64,000 bases of DNA from Gemmatimonadota bacterium (GCA_022826005.1 JAJDVT010000027.1:1-64000); one strand, 5' to 3'. Positions 25,017 through 34,566 are shown, numbered from the stretch's first letter. The notes: a model not told the origin generated them from the letters alone. Made by a program: numbers and translations.

Positions 25017-25754
25017 CTACTCCGGAACCCCGCCCAGCCGAATCCCGTACCGCACCACCCGCTGGACACCCAGCGCGTCGACGGTCACACACCACACGTG
25101 GTCGCGGCCGAAGACGGGTTCCACGTAGATGGAATAGTCGTCCGGTGACACGACTGCTCCCAGGTAGGTGCCGTCCTCGTCGAAGACGTCGAAGCGGGTA
25201 GCTTCTTCCCAGGTCACCGCTTCTGGACGCGGTTGGTCCTGATCCTGGTCCTCGTTTCCGGCGTCCCGTCCCTCACCAATCCCAGTCCGGCACCAGACTT
25301 CGCATGCGCCGCATGATCCGTTCGCGCTCCTGGTCCCGCTCACCGGCCGCGACCGCAACGGGCTCGACGTCGCGCTCGATCCGCAGAACCCCGTCGCCTC
25401 GGGCGAGGTCGATGCGGTAGTCGGCGGATAACCCCGCCACCGGACGGCCGCTCGGGTGAATCGTCCAGTGGAAGTCGGGCGTGAAGGGGACGTACTCATT
25501 CACCGATGCCGTCCCTCCTCCCTCAAGTTCACGTTGGGCGACAGCAGCTCCGCCGGTCCGTCCACTTCGCCGATCGAGAGTTCGGGAACCAGGGTTGCGT
25601 CCGCCTCCCACTCGCTGCCGGACAGGGTGCGTACGATGGTGGTGTCGCCGCGGGTCTCCACAGAGGTTGCGGGCGCGTCGCCGACGGCATCCGTTCCGGG
25701 GCCGCAGGCGGCCAGCGCGGTTGCGGTGAAGACGACGGCCAGCTTCCTCGTCAT
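25017..25754 (-). pseudogene. Decayed six-bladed propeller lipoprotein
   Basis: The 5' piece (25754 down to 25500) encodes a good lipoprotein signal (MTRKLAVVFTATALAACGPG) and a first blade (DTTIVRTLSGSEWE), then hits a stop. A second piece in another frame has DFHWTIHPSGRPVAGLS and LVPDWDW. A third, in yet another frame down to 25017, has the terminal blade FDVFDEDGTYLGAV to VVRYGIRLGG. The central blades are gone and at least one frameshift is present. It lies directly downstream of the intact propeller gene at 25765 on the same strand, so it is probably a dead tandem copy. Confidence 0.72.
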
Positions 25755-25764
25755 CGTGCTACAT

Positions 25765-26973
25765 CTACGGCAGGTCCAACCGGTACAGTTGCACCGTCTG
25801 CACCCCCAGCTCCGACTCGTGCCGCAGCAGCACGTAGTCCGAGCCGAATTCCAGGACCGACCCGGCCGGCGGCGCCATGTGGCACCGGAACTCCCCATCG
25901 GGGTCGAAGGCCAGCCATCCACGCTGTTCCCTGGGTCTGTCGTACCGGCGGACCCAGATGCGACCATCGCGACCGACCATCAAGGCAGAGATGGCCGGAA
26001 AGAGGTCGGCCACCGGACGGCCGTCGCTGATGTTGGCGTCATAGGCCTCGGCCATGGGCGAAGAGGTGGGCCGGTCATAGTCCCTGGTGTAGTCCTCGCG
26101 CCAGGCGCTGACGTCGGCGCCGGTCACCTCGCGCCCGGGCTCTGTCCACCGCACAATGAGGCGGAGGTTGAAACCGTCGTCGAGGACGCGAACCTCGGCG
26201 TTCAGCCCGTGACCCAGCGCCACCGCGGATCCGCCCGCGTCGACCACGGCGCCCGCATCGAACAAACGGGGGAGCCAGTAGGTGCGCAGCGCTTCGTGGT
26301 TGTCCTGCCCCCAGCTCCCATGGGGGATGCTGGCCAGCGTGTCGACGAGCTGTCCGCCGGGGCCGTGCCCCTCCACGACCATGGAGTCGGCGACGCTGTA
26401 GTCCGCCTTGCGAAACCATGTGACGGTGGAGTTCACGCTGTAGCCGTTGTCGAGCACACCCCCTGCCCTGGACGGGTTGATGAACAAAGGTGTGAGACGG
26501 ACCACACGCACGAATCCCCCATCCGGCGCGAAGAGGTTGTAGCGCCACGGGGAGTAGTCGCCGACCCAGATCGTGTCGCCGGGGACGACCCAGATCTGGT
26601 AGGGGTCCTGGAACTCGCCGGGTCCTTCACCGTGCCTGCCCATCGTGCGCAGGTGCTCGCCGACCGAATCGTAGATCCGGATCTCCCCCCACGCCTGATC
26701 GACCGCCGCGATCGAGCCATCGGACAGCCGGGCCGCATCCCTGACGGAGGAGAACCACTGGTTCTCGTCGCTGTCGTCGTCGCCGATGACGACCGTCGGC
26801 TCCTCGCCGATGGTGCAGGTGGCGCCGGAGGACGCGGGATCGCTGTAGACGATCCTGACGCCCGCGCTGTCGGTGGCGGTAGTGGCGGGGCCGGGTCGGG
26901 AGCCGGCGTCGCAGGCGAAGAGGAGAGGGAGGGCGGCGGCAGTGGCGGTGATCCTGGTTCTGATTGGGCTCAT
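25765..26973 (-). CDS. Six-bladed beta-propeller lipoprotein
   Basis: This 402-residue protein has a lipobox in ALPLLFACDAG, then DSAGVRIVYSDPAS. Blades show LSDGSIAAVDQAWGEIRIYDSVG and GRHGEGPGEFQDP, and VQLYRLDLP closes the propeller. ATG 26973 (MSPIRTRIT) puts the signal peptide at the N-terminus; the open frame continues upstream into the thioredoxin-family gene but without conserved sequence. Location is extracytoplasmic and the function is unknown. It is 71 nt downstream of the first TlpA-like gene on the same strand. Confidence 0.82.
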   Translation of the reverse strand: MSPIRTRITATAAALPLLFACDAGSRPGPATTATDSAGVRIVYSDPASSGATCTIGEEPTVVIGDDDSDENQWFSSVRDAARLSDGSIAAVDQAWGEIRIYDSVGEHLRTMGRHGEGPGEFQDPYQIWVVPGDTIWVGDYSPWRYNLFAPDGGFVRVVRLTPLFINPSRAGGVLDNGYSVNSTVTWFRKADYSVADSMVVEGHGPGGQLVDTLASIPHGSWGQDNHEALRTYWLPRLFDAGAVVDAGGSAVALGHGLNAEVRVLDDGFNLRLIVRWTEPGREVTGADVSAWREDYTRDYDRPTSSPMAEAYDANISDGRPVADLFPAISALMVGRDGRIWVRRYDRPREQRGWLAFDPDGEFRCHMAPPAGSVLEFGSDYVLLRHESELGVQTVQLYRLDLP

Positions 26974-27044
26974 GGTGTTCCTGGCGCCGGTTGGGCTCCT
27001 GGTGTTGCCGCTACCCCTTGGACTGCTCCGGGTGTGGAAGGCGC

Positions 27045-28262
27045 TTACCGGTATTCCGCCAGCAGCTCGTCCACCGCGACGATGGTGTTCCCACGCTGCG
27101 CCCCCGACGACACCTTCCGGATCACGCCTTCCTTGTCCAGGATGAAGGTGGTCGGCCACGCGTTGACCCTCCAGGCCGATGTGATCGGACCATCCGTGTT
27201 TGCCCCTTCCACATGACCGTCCCACCAGGCCCGGTGGGTGAGGCCTTCCTGCTCCTTCATGGCAATCAGGGTGTCGAGCGACTCGTCGGAATTCACCTCC
27301 AGCAGGGCGACGGGCTGGTCCGCATACAGCTCCATCATGGCGCGCTGGTAAGGATACTCCGCGTGGCACGGCCCGCACCAGTATCCCGAGAATACCAGGA
27401 CGACGATCTTCCCGCGGTACTCCTCCAGCGAGAACTCGACCCCTGTGGCGTCCTTCCCCACGATGTTCTGCGCAACCTGCCCGGGCAGGAGATTCGCGAT
27501 CTGATAGCGATGCTCGTCCAGGAAATCCGTCTCTTCAGGGTACCGTTCCTTCCACTCGTCGAACCAGGTGACGACGAGCTCGGTCTGTTGGGGCGTGAGT
27601 CGTCCCCTCCGCAGGATGTGGACCATGTGGAAAAACGGAATCGACCCGTCCCGCTCAAAGCGCCGGACGGCTTCCGGATGGTTGAGAAGCGCTTCGATTC
27701 GTGCGACGATCTCCTCCACCTGGCCGTCCTCGAACAACTCGCCCTCCGGATCCAGATGCCCCGCATCGTTATTGAATGGCTGCGTCCACATTGACAGGCC
27801 CATGATGCGGTCGGCGGGACGGGCTTCCATCGAGAGCAGAATCCTCTGCTGGTCGATCATCGCCCGGTGATCCGGGTAGTCGTCGCCGAGGGCCGAGAAG
27901 TACCCGGTGACGTGCTCCTGCTGCTCCGCCGTGAGTTCGGCAATGACCAGGCGTTGAGCGAAGTTGGACAAATGCAGCACCGCTTCCTGCCCGAAGTTGG
28001 TTTGCGTTTCCTCGGCGTTCATGGCCACGTCGAGGTCCTCCATCAGCCGCTCGAAGAGTTCGTCGTCAAGTAGCTCTCCACCGTTGTCGTAGTCCTCCAG
28101 CGGAGGGAACCACTCGCCGCTCAGCGCCGCGGGCAGGAAGGTACCGGCTCCTTTCTCCGGCGCCTGGCGGGAGAAGCTGGGCCATCCCGCCGCCTCGGAG
28201 ATGAAGGCTCCCGCGACGAGCGAGAGAACGACTGCCGCGATGATCGTAAAGCGTTTTTGCAT
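27045..28262 (-). CDS. TlpA-like thioredoxin-family lipid/periplasmic protein, copy A
   Basis: This 405-residue protein has an N-terminal signal or anchor (FTIIAAVVLSLVAGAFISEA) and a helical domain of about 240 residues of unknown fold (ERLMEDLDVAMNAEE, AELTAEQQEHV). A C-terminal TlpA/ResA-type thioredoxin domain has the active site YWCGPCHAEYP at about residue 300 and a cis-proline region NAWPTTFILD. Such proteins reduce or shuffle disulfides outside the cytoplasm. It is about 89% identical by eye to the gene at 30243, with one extra codon. The C-terminal third is nearly identical and the N-terminal part more diverged, suggesting recent gene conversion. Confidence 0.85.
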   Translation of the reverse strand: MQKRFTIIAAVVLSLVAGAFISEAAGWPSFSRQAPEKGAGTFLPAALSGEWFPPLEDYDNGGELLDDELFERLMEDLDVAMNAEETQTNFGQEAVLHLSNFAQRLVIAELTAEQQEHVTGYFSALGDDYPDHRAMIDQQRILLSMEARPADRIMGLSMWTQPFNNDAGHLDPEGELFEDGQVEEIVARIEALLNHPEAVRRFERDGSIPFFHMVHILRRGRLTPQQTELVVTWFDEWKERYPEETDFLDEHRYQIANLLPGQVAQNIVGKDATGVEFSLEEYRGKIVVLVFSGYWCGPCHAEYPYQRAMMELYADQPVALLEVNSDESLDTLIAMKEQEGLTHRAWWDGHVEGANTDGPITSAWRVNAWPTTFILDKEGVIRKVSSGAQRGNTIVAVDELLAEYR

Positions 28263-28281
28263 GGTGCTGTCCTCTGTGTCG

Positions 28282-28316
28282 GGAGGTGGCCTGGTCGGCG
28301 GATGTGACGTAGCGGG
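28282..28316 (+). repeat. Orphan copy of the OsmC gene's 3' end
   Basis: These 35 nt match 20177-20211, the last codons and stop of the OsmC-family gene, at 33 of 35 positions (GGAGGTG-CCTGGTCGGCGG, then ATGTGACGTAG). They lie on the plus strand in the short gap between two minus-strand thioredoxin-family genes. It is the scar of a rearrangement or of a lost second osmC copy. Confidence 0.7.
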
Positions 28317-28319
28317 CGG

Positions 28320-30155
28320 TTAACGCATCAACGCCTCCACCTGACGCGCGATGTCGACGAGTTCGGATCGGGCGAATCGCACGCGGCCCTCGGCGTCGAT
28401 TACGAAGTTCGTCTGGATAGCAAACACCCCGAACGCGTCCGTCGCCGAGTCGACCAGGTCATGGTACACCGGATAGTCGATCCCGTGCTCCTCGATGAAC
28501 GCATCCATGTCGGGACCGGGCGGATCTCTCCACGCGATGGACAGTACCTGTGCGCCCAGGGTCCCCAGGGTCTCCTGAAGACGAACGACATCGGGGATCT
28601 TCTCGATGCACGGCCCGCACCACCGGGCCCAGAAGACGAGAACGGTGGGCTTGCCCGCGGTCAGGTCGGCCAGGGCGTGGCGCTCTCCGGTCGCGTCGGT
28701 CACATGGCTGGCTGCGGGAGTCCACGCCTCGGCTTGCGAGAGGACCAGCGCCAGCGTTTCCGCGCGAGCGGTTTCCAGCAACGCACCCCATTCCGGGCTG
28801 TCCGGGGTGTGGCCGACCAGTCCCGCCAGCGAATCGGCCCGGTTCCGGGGAGTGTTGGGATCGGACGCCACGACCGCGTAAGCGCGGGCGGCACCCTCGA
28901 TGTCTCCTTGGCCCAGCTTCAACTCTCCGAGTGCTTCGTAGAGGTCGGGACTCGCCGATTGGGCCGTCGCTTCCTCCACGACCGCGAGGGCCTCCTCCGC
29001 GCTTGCGTATTGGCTCAACAACCTTGCGTAGCGCTTCAAGAGGACGGCGCGCTCAAGCGCGAGCCACTGAGCGTGTTCATCGACGGTGCGGCCCAGCGGA
29101 CGGATGGCATTCGTCTGCTCGAACTCCTCCCGCGCGATCTCCAAGGCGCGGTCGCGGCGCTCGGGGATTAAGGCAAGTTTTTCGCCGACGACGAAATCAA
29201 TCCAGCCGCCGGGGCCGAGGTTGCGCTCAACCCATAGGTCCACGGCCTCCAGGTTCTTCGACTCGATGGCCATGTCCAACGCAAAAGTCGACATCTGACC
29301 CCGCTCCGCTTCCGGCCAAAACCGTTCGAACGCTTCTAATGCCGTCTCAGCCGCTTCTAATGGCTCAGCAACCCGATCCGTGATCCACTGATTCAAGATC
29401 GGTATCGCGACGGACTGAGACCACGAGAATGAGCCGACCGTTTCGTCTACCCTTGCCTGCCAATAGGCTTCCTCGGTGTCCACCTCGTCGGCATAGTCGA
29501 AGATCGCTTCCACAGTCGCCAGCGGGAGGGTCGTCCGATCCCGGTAGCGCTCGTGAATCGCCGCGAAGTTCTTCTGGTGCCGGGCGAACAGACTGTCGCT
29601 GCTGCTCGATCCCATAGCGCGGCTCTCAAGCGAGCGGAGACGGCCCCATCCGTACAGTGAATCGGGGTAGAGTTCCATGGCGCGTTGGAGCGCCTCCAGT
29701 GACGTAAGCAGGTTCCGGTCTTCGAACTCGTCGGCCCGCCCCAGGAGCGCATGGTAGAGGGGCGTTCCATCCGCGCCTTGAATCAGTAGATCGAAGAGTC
29801 GGCCACCGTTCGCGTCGAGGCGCTGACCGGAGACATCCTCGACCACGAACGCAGCGTATACGGCGCCTTCCGGCAGGGTGAACCGAGTGGTAAACGTGCC
29901 GCCGGATCCCGGTCGCATGTTGCGGATGCTGATCGGCTCTGCCTCCGCTCCAGCGGTCCGGTATGTGCCGCGCAGCACAAGCTCGGTCTCGCCCGCAAGT
30001 GTCTCGCTCGGCGAATAGCTGACGGTGACCTCGGAGCCCGCGGACGGGCTTTCAGGGGTGAAGCGAAGCCCGGTTTCCCGTGAGCAGGCCAGCATCGGCA
30101 CGAGGGCGAGAGCCATGCCAACGGCTTCGAGAGTCGACAGGCGATGCTTGACCAT
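28320..30155 (-). CDS. Large thioredoxin-domain lipoprotein with helical repeats
   Basis: This 611-residue protein has a lipobox in ALVPMLACSRE. A beta domain (about residues 28-130, FTPESPSAGSEVTVSYSPSE) resembles the N-terminal segment of TlpA-like disulfide reductases with DUF-type immunoglobulin folds. A long alpha-helical, TPR-like middle (about 150-450) follows. The C-terminal TlpA-type thioredoxin domain has WARWCGPCIEKIPDVV and a cis-proline region AIQTNFVID. ATG 30155 is preceded by a purine-rich GAAAGGA. It is sandwiched between the two near-identical thioredoxin genes, all on one strand, so the three probably work on related envelope substrates. Confidence 0.82.
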   Translation of the reverse strand: MVKHRLSTLEAVGMALALVPMLACSRETGLRFTPESPSAGSEVTVSYSPSETLAGETELVLRGTYRTAGAEAEPISIRNMRPGSGGTFTTRFTLPEGAVYAAFVVEDVSGQRLDANGGRLFDLLIQGADGTPLYHALLGRADEFEDRNLLTSLEALQRAMELYPDSLYGWGRLRSLESRAMGSSSSDSLFARHQKNFAAIHERYRDRTTLPLATVEAIFDYADEVDTEEAYWQARVDETVGSFSWSQSVAIPILNQWITDRVAEPLEAAETALEAFERFWPEAERGQMSTFALDMAIESKNLEAVDLWVERNLGPGGWIDFVVGEKLALIPERRDRALEIAREEFEQTNAIRPLGRTVDEHAQWLALERAVLLKRYARLLSQYASAEEALAVVEEATAQSASPDLYEALGELKLGQGDIEGAARAYAVVASDPNTPRNRADSLAGLVGHTPDSPEWGALLETARAETLALVLSQAEAWTPAASHVTDATGERHALADLTAGKPTVLVFWARWCGPCIEKIPDVVRLQETLGTLGAQVLSIAWRDPPGPDMDAFIEEHGIDYPVYHDLVDSATDAFGVFAIQTNFVIDAEGRVRFARSELVDIARQVEALMR

Positions 30156-30242
30156 GTCGGGGGTCCTTTCCGTTGCGATTCCCTTGAGCGTGGGGCAGAT
30201 GCCGCGCGAGGTCAAATGGCGGTCCGGCGGCGTCGAAGTCGC

Positions 30243-31457
30243 CTACCGGTATTCCAGCAGCAGCTCGTCCACCGCCACAATCGTTTTCCCCCGCTGCGCC
30301 CCCGACGACACCTTCCGGATCACGCCTTCCTTGTCCAGGATGAATGTGGTCGGCCACGCGTTGACCCTCCAGGCCGATGTGATCGGACCATCCGTGTTTG
30401 CCCCTTCCACATGACCGTCCCACCAGGCCCGGTGGGTGAGGCCTTCCTGCTCTTTCATGGCAATCAGGGTGTCGAGCGACTCGTCGGAATTCACCTCCAG
30501 CAGGGCGATGGGCTGGTCCGCATACAGCTCCATCATGGCGCGCTGGTAGGGATACTCCGCGTGGCAGGGCCCGCACCAGTATCCCGAGAAGACCAGGACG
30601 ACGACCTTCCCGCGGTACTCCTCCAGCGAGAACTCGACCCCCGCGGCGTCCTTCCCCGCGATACTCTGCGCCACCTGCCCGGGCAGGAGATTCGCGATCT
30701 GATAGCGATGCTCGTCCAGGAACTCCGTCCCTTCGGGGTGCCGCTCCTTCCACTCGTCGAACCAGGTGACGACGCGCTCGGTCTGTTGGGGCGTGAGGCG
30801 TCCCCTCCGCAGGATGTGGACCATATGGTAAAACGGAATCGATCCGTCCCGCTCAAAGCGCCGGACGGCTTCCGGATGGTTGAGAATCGCGTCGACACGC
30901 CCGATGATCTCCTCCACCTGGCGGTCCTCGAACAACTCGCCCTCCGGATCCAGATGCCCCGCGTCGTTGAACGGCTGCATCCACATCGACAAACCCATTA
31001 TGCGGTCAGCGGGGCGGGCGTTCATCGCAAGCAGAATCCTCTGCTGGCCGATCATGTCGCGGTGTTCCGGGTAATTCTCGTCAAGGGCCGCTAAGTACCC
31101 GGTGACGCGCTCCTGCTGCTCCGCCGTGAGTTCGGCAATGACCAGGCGCTGGGCGAAATTGGACAGATGCAACACCGCTTCTCGCCCGAAGTTGGCCTGA
31201 GTTTCCTCGGCATTCATGGCCACGTCGAGGTCCTCCATCAGCCGCTCGAAGAGTTCGTCGGCAAGCAGCTCTCCACCGTTGTCGTAGTCCTCCAGCGGAG
31301 GAAACCACTCGCCGCTCAGCGCCGCGGGCAGGAAGGAATCGTCTCCTTCCTCTAGTGCCTGGCGGGAGAAGTCGGGCCATCCAGCCGCCTCGGAGATGAA
31401 GGCCCCCGCGAGGAGAGAAAGAACGACTATCCCGATGATCGTAAAGTGCTTCTGCAT
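30243..31457 (-). CDS. TlpA-like thioredoxin-family protein, copy B
   Basis: This 404-residue paralog of the gene at 27045 has the same signal segment, helical domain and CGPC thioredoxin domain (YWCGPCHAEYP). It lacks one asparagine codon found in copy A (QPFN-DAGHLD). Similarity extends about 20 nt upstream of the ATG (shared leader GACACAGAGGACAGCACC), then stops, so the duplicated block was close to one gene plus its ribosome-binding region. Nothing suggests decay; both copies keep all active-site residues. Confidence 0.85.
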   Translation of the reverse strand: MQKHFTIIGIVVLSLLAGAFISEAAGWPDFSRQALEEGDDSFLPAALSGEWFPPLEDYDNGGELLADELFERLMEDLDVAMNAEETQANFGREAVLHLSNFAQRLVIAELTAEQQERVTGYLAALDENYPEHRDMIGQQRILLAMNARPADRIMGLSMWMQPFNDAGHLDPEGELFEDRQVEEIIGRVDAILNHPEAVRRFERDGSIPFYHMVHILRRGRLTPQQTERVVTWFDEWKERHPEGTEFLDEHRYQIANLLPGQVAQSIAGKDAAGVEFSLEEYRGKVVVLVFSGYWCGPCHAEYPYQRAMMELYADQPIALLEVNSDESLDTLIAMKEQEGLTHRAWWDGHVEGANTDGPITSAWRVNAWPTTFILDKEGVIRKVSSGAQRGKTIVAVDELLLEYR

Positions 31458-31489
31458 GGTGCTGTCCTCTGTGTCAGGGCAGATGTCTC

Positions 31490-32692
31490 CTACCTGTCCA
31501 ATCGGTACATCCGGACCGTCTCAACGCCGAGGGAATCCGCATGCACTCCGAGGACGAACTGTGCGTCGACATGAGTGATCCGGAAGCCGCCGGGCGTCGT
31601 CAGAAAGCCGATGAGTCTGCCCTCGGCGTCGAAGACGTCCCACTCCCGCCCAACGGAATCCTCGATCGGTGTGCTTCGATACCGTTCCACCCACAGGTTG
31701 CCTGCTTGGTCGGAAAGGATTCCACCGTGGACCGGATGGTCGCTCGCAAACTCGGTCGCCCGAATTCGTTCCACGGCAGGTCCCGACATTCCCCGGAGGC
31801 TTTCCTCGGCTGCGGCCCGCGATTCGTCGATCTCAGCTTGTGTCACCGCCACCGGGATCCGATCCGCGCGCACGATTCTGCGCACCGACCCCGATCGGTC
31901 ATGGCCGACCAACTCCAATCGGCTCGAATGGCCGTACCAGGCCAACTCGCCGCCTGCCGCGAACTCTGCCCGCCCGCCAAACGCCACTGCATAGCCGTTG
32001 CGGCCCAGCTGCTGGCCCGCAAACTCGCCGAGGGTACCCAGAACCTCCCCGTCACGTCCAACCGCGTACAGGAAGTGAGTGGACTGGTCGCGCGTGTCCC
32101 GTGAGGGAGATCGAGTGAGGGCGTCGATGAGCAGCGTGCCGTCGTCCAGCCAGCCGATCACGTTCGGGGCGGACGCGCCCGGAAGCCGGGGAATGGGAAA
32201 TGACCGAGCGAACGCTCCAGAGGAAGTGAAGAGGGAAGCCCGTCCGCCACGGGGATCGACCGCCACAATCGTATCGCCCGGCAATTCCGCAATCGTCCAG
32301 AGGGTTGTGAACTCTCCAGGTCCTTCGCCGCTTCGCCCGAACGTGCGCTGATGCCCTCCGCCAGCGTCAAAAATGCGAATCTCGTTGGCCAGGCCTTCCG
32401 CCACGGCTATGTCCCCGCTCGACAGCCGGATGACCTGCATGATGCGTCCGAAGATGTCCGGTCCGTCATCCCCTCCACCCGTTCGGCCGATCTGCAGGAC
32501 GGGGGGAAGCTGAAGCCGCCATTCCTCGCCCGAGGCTTCGAGGGGGCTCTCGGCGATCCTGACGCCGGCGCTGTCGCGAACAATGGTCGAGGACGGGTTG
32601 TCGGGCGAGACGCACGATGCGAAGAGGAGTCCGACCGCCGCGGGGCTGAGGGGACGAGAGGCCTTTGCGAGCCTTCCGACGGCGTGGCGCAT
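31490..32692 (-). CDS. Six-bladed beta-propeller lipoprotein
   Basis: This 400-residue protein has a hydrophobic signal ending in LLFASCVSPD. Then come RDSAGVRIAESP, LSSGDIAVAEGLANEIRIFDAGG, GRSGEGPGEFTTL and a closing VRMYRLDR. It is extracytoplasmic with an unknown ligand. I use ATG 32692. A TTG at 32716 would overlap the stop of the HEAT-repeat gene by 4 nt and add eight residues (translational coupling), so either start is possible. It is the distal gene of a probable unit with the HEAT-repeat gene. Confidence 0.8.
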   Translation of the reverse strand: MRHAVGRLAKASRPLSPAAVGLLFASCVSPDNPSSTIVRDSAGVRIAESPLEASGEEWRLQLPPVLQIGRTGGGDDGPDIFGRIMQVIRLSSGDIAVAEGLANEIRIFDAGGGHQRTFGRSGEGPGEFTTLWTIAELPGDTIVAVDPRGGRASLFTSSGAFARSFPIPRLPGASAPNVIGWLDDGTLLIDALTRSPSRDTRDQSTHFLYAVGRDGEVLGTLGEFAGQQLGRNGYAVAFGGRAEFAAGGELAWYGHSSRLELVGHDRSGSVRRIVRADRIPVAVTQAEIDESRAAAEESLRGMSGPAVERIRATEFASDHPVHGGILSDQAGNLWVERYRSTPIEDSVGREWDVFDAEGRLIGFLTTPGGFRITHVDAQFVLGVHADSLGVETVRMYRLDR

Positions 32693-32712
32693 GCTCCTGC
32701 GTGCCCGCTGCT

Positions 32713-34563
32713 TCAATTCGCCGGGTGCGCCGGCCAGCCGGAACCCTCCCGCAGAATCTCCATCAGAAAAGCCGCTGCACGCTCCGATCCCGTGCGGCCC
32801 AGCCAGTAGATTGCCCGCTTGCGGACCTCCGGGTCCGTTTCCTGGCGGGCCAGTTCGATCATGGTGTCGATGACCGCGTCCGCGTTCTCCTCGTCGGATT
32901 CGGCGTTCTGGTAGAGGGCATAGAGAAACTGATCGCGCATCTCGGCGCTCCCCAGCATCCCGTACGTGCGCACGACCTGCTCCAGGTCGAGCGACGGCTG
33001 TCTGGACCAGGCCCGCAACGCCGCGGAACGGACGGTTTCCGACTGTTCCCCATCAACGACCACGGTCAGGAGCCAGCTTGCGATTCCCTGCTCTCCGCTC
33101 TCGATCCGAGCGCCCACCACCCCGAGGTACGCACGCTTGACGACGTCGGAATCGAGTCTGTTGAAGGTCTGCCATAGCGCCCCGCCGGCCACGCGCTCGG
33201 CAACCAGCACGGCGGCCGTCTGACGAGGCAGGTCCGGCTTGGAACCGTCGGCGGCAAAAGCGATCAAAGCCTCATTCGCTTCGGGGCTGTCCTGGCGGTA
33301 GAGTCCGTAGATTGCCGCATCCTGCACCGAGCCGTCGTCCGAATCCCTCAGGAAGTTCACCAGGACATCGGCAATCTCCAGAGACTCGAAGTTCGCGAGT
33401 CTGGTTACCGCCCACTGCCGGGTTCGGGAGTCCGGATGTTCCCCTGCGACCTCGGTCAACAGGTCCCGGGCCTCGTCGTCGGTCTCTTCTCCACCCAGCC
33501 AGTTCACGGCCATGTAGCGCAGGTGCGCCGAACAGTCGTCGTCGCGATCGAGTATGTCGCGGACTGTCGGCATCACGTCGACTTCCAACCGCAGCAGCGA
33601 GGTGAGAGCTTCCTGTTGAGCCAGCGCGTCAACGCACTCCGGATGGATGTCGATTCCGGCCAGGATCGGGTCGTACCCGGGGAAGTCCAGGACCCTGACG
33701 CCGCCGTCACCGGTGATCACCATTGGCGGGTACCCGCGGTTAAAGACAGTGACACCCGAATGCCCCAGCGAGTCCTGTTGCCGTTGCAGAGCTTGAAACG
33801 CTTCAAGTTGGAGGAGTTCGGCGTCATAAACCTGCATACGGAGGGCCTCCTGCCAGTCCGTCGTATCCGCCTGCGTGCGATACCGGTCAATCGCCTCCTG
33901 CACCGCCCTCCGCATCCTCTCCTGCTCTGCCGCCCACTGCTCCTGCGCCTGGCTTATCTGCTCCTCGTACTCCTGCCTCATCTCGCGGATGGCCGCCGTG
34001 TCCCTTGCCAGTACCCTCTCCGCGTCGCGAAGCGCTTCCTCGGCCGCGTCGGGGTCGCCCTGTTCGGCGAGCTGCCGCTGGACACGGGCGCGGAGGTTTC
34101 GGATGTCTCCGGAGAGGCGGCCCGTTCTGTACATTCTGCCATCGTGGTAGTTGGACTTGGCCTCATCGAAGACCATCACCAGGTCCAATAGTAGCTGCGC
34201 CTCGCCCAGATTCCCTTGCCGATAGCGGGCGAACGCTTCCCAGTAGTAGGAGTCGGGCGCGAACCGCCCCAACCTGACATTGCCACCAGGTCCGCGACTG
34301 TATCCGCCACCCGCAGGGTATTTTTCCCGCAGGGCCTGGAAGAGTTCCGCAGCCAGATCGTACTCCCCGCGGTTGAGGGCGCGCCGGGCTTCCATGAACA
34401 TCCGTTCTTCGTCGTAGCCGCTGCGCACCTCCGTTTCCTGCGCCACCAGGCGCTTGGCTTCCGAACCGGGCAGGAAATCCGCCGTCATCACGGCGGCGTC
34501 CCACGCCAGCAGGGCGGTGAGGGCGAGAAGCGCCCAACCGGGATTGCGTGTTCGATTCCTCAT
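32713..34563 (-). CDS. Secreted TPR / coiled-coil / HEAT-repeat protein
   Basis: This 616-residue protein has an N-terminal signal or anchor (WALLALTALLAWDAAVM). A TPR-like pair follows at about 50-130 (MEARRALNRGEYDLAAELFQALREKYP). A charged coiled coil lies at about 165-235 (AEEALRDAERVLARD, EQWAAEQERMRRAVQEA). A C-terminal array of HEAT-like repeats runs from about 340-605 (LRYMAVNWLGGEE, TRQWAVTRLANFE, VRSAALRAWSRQ, VRKRAIYWLGRTG). It is a likely scaffold in the envelope; no enzyme motif is seen. The ribosome-binding site GGAGATATAAG stands before ATG 34563, and an AT-rich stretch upstream looks like its promoter. Confidence 0.78.
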   Translation of the reverse strand: MRNRTRNPGWALLALTALLAWDAAVMTADFLPGSEAKRLVAQETEVRSGYDEERMFMEARRALNRGEYDLAAELFQALREKYPAGGGYSRGPGGNVRLGRFAPDSYYWEAFARYRQGNLGEAQLLLDLVMVFDEAKSNYHDGRMYRTGRLSGDIRNLRARVQRQLAEQGDPDAAEEALRDAERVLARDTAAIREMRQEYEEQISQAQEQWAAEQERMRRAVQEAIDRYRTQADTTDWQEALRMQVYDAELLQLEAFQALQRQQDSLGHSGVTVFNRGYPPMVITGDGGVRVLDFPGYDPILAGIDIHPECVDALAQQEALTSLLRLEVDVMPTVRDILDRDDDCSAHLRYMAVNWLGGEETDDEARDLLTEVAGEHPDSRTRQWAVTRLANFESLEIADVLVNFLRDSDDGSVQDAAIYGLYRQDSPEANEALIAFAADGSKPDLPRQTAAVLVAERVAGGALWQTFNRLDSDVVKRAYLGVVGARIESGEQGIASWLLTVVVDGEQSETVRSAALRAWSRQPSLDLEQVVRTYGMLGSAEMRDQFLYALYQNAESDEENADAVIDTMIELARQETDPEVRKRAIYWLGRTGSERAAAFLMEILREGSGWPAHPAN

Positions 34564-34566
34564 CTT

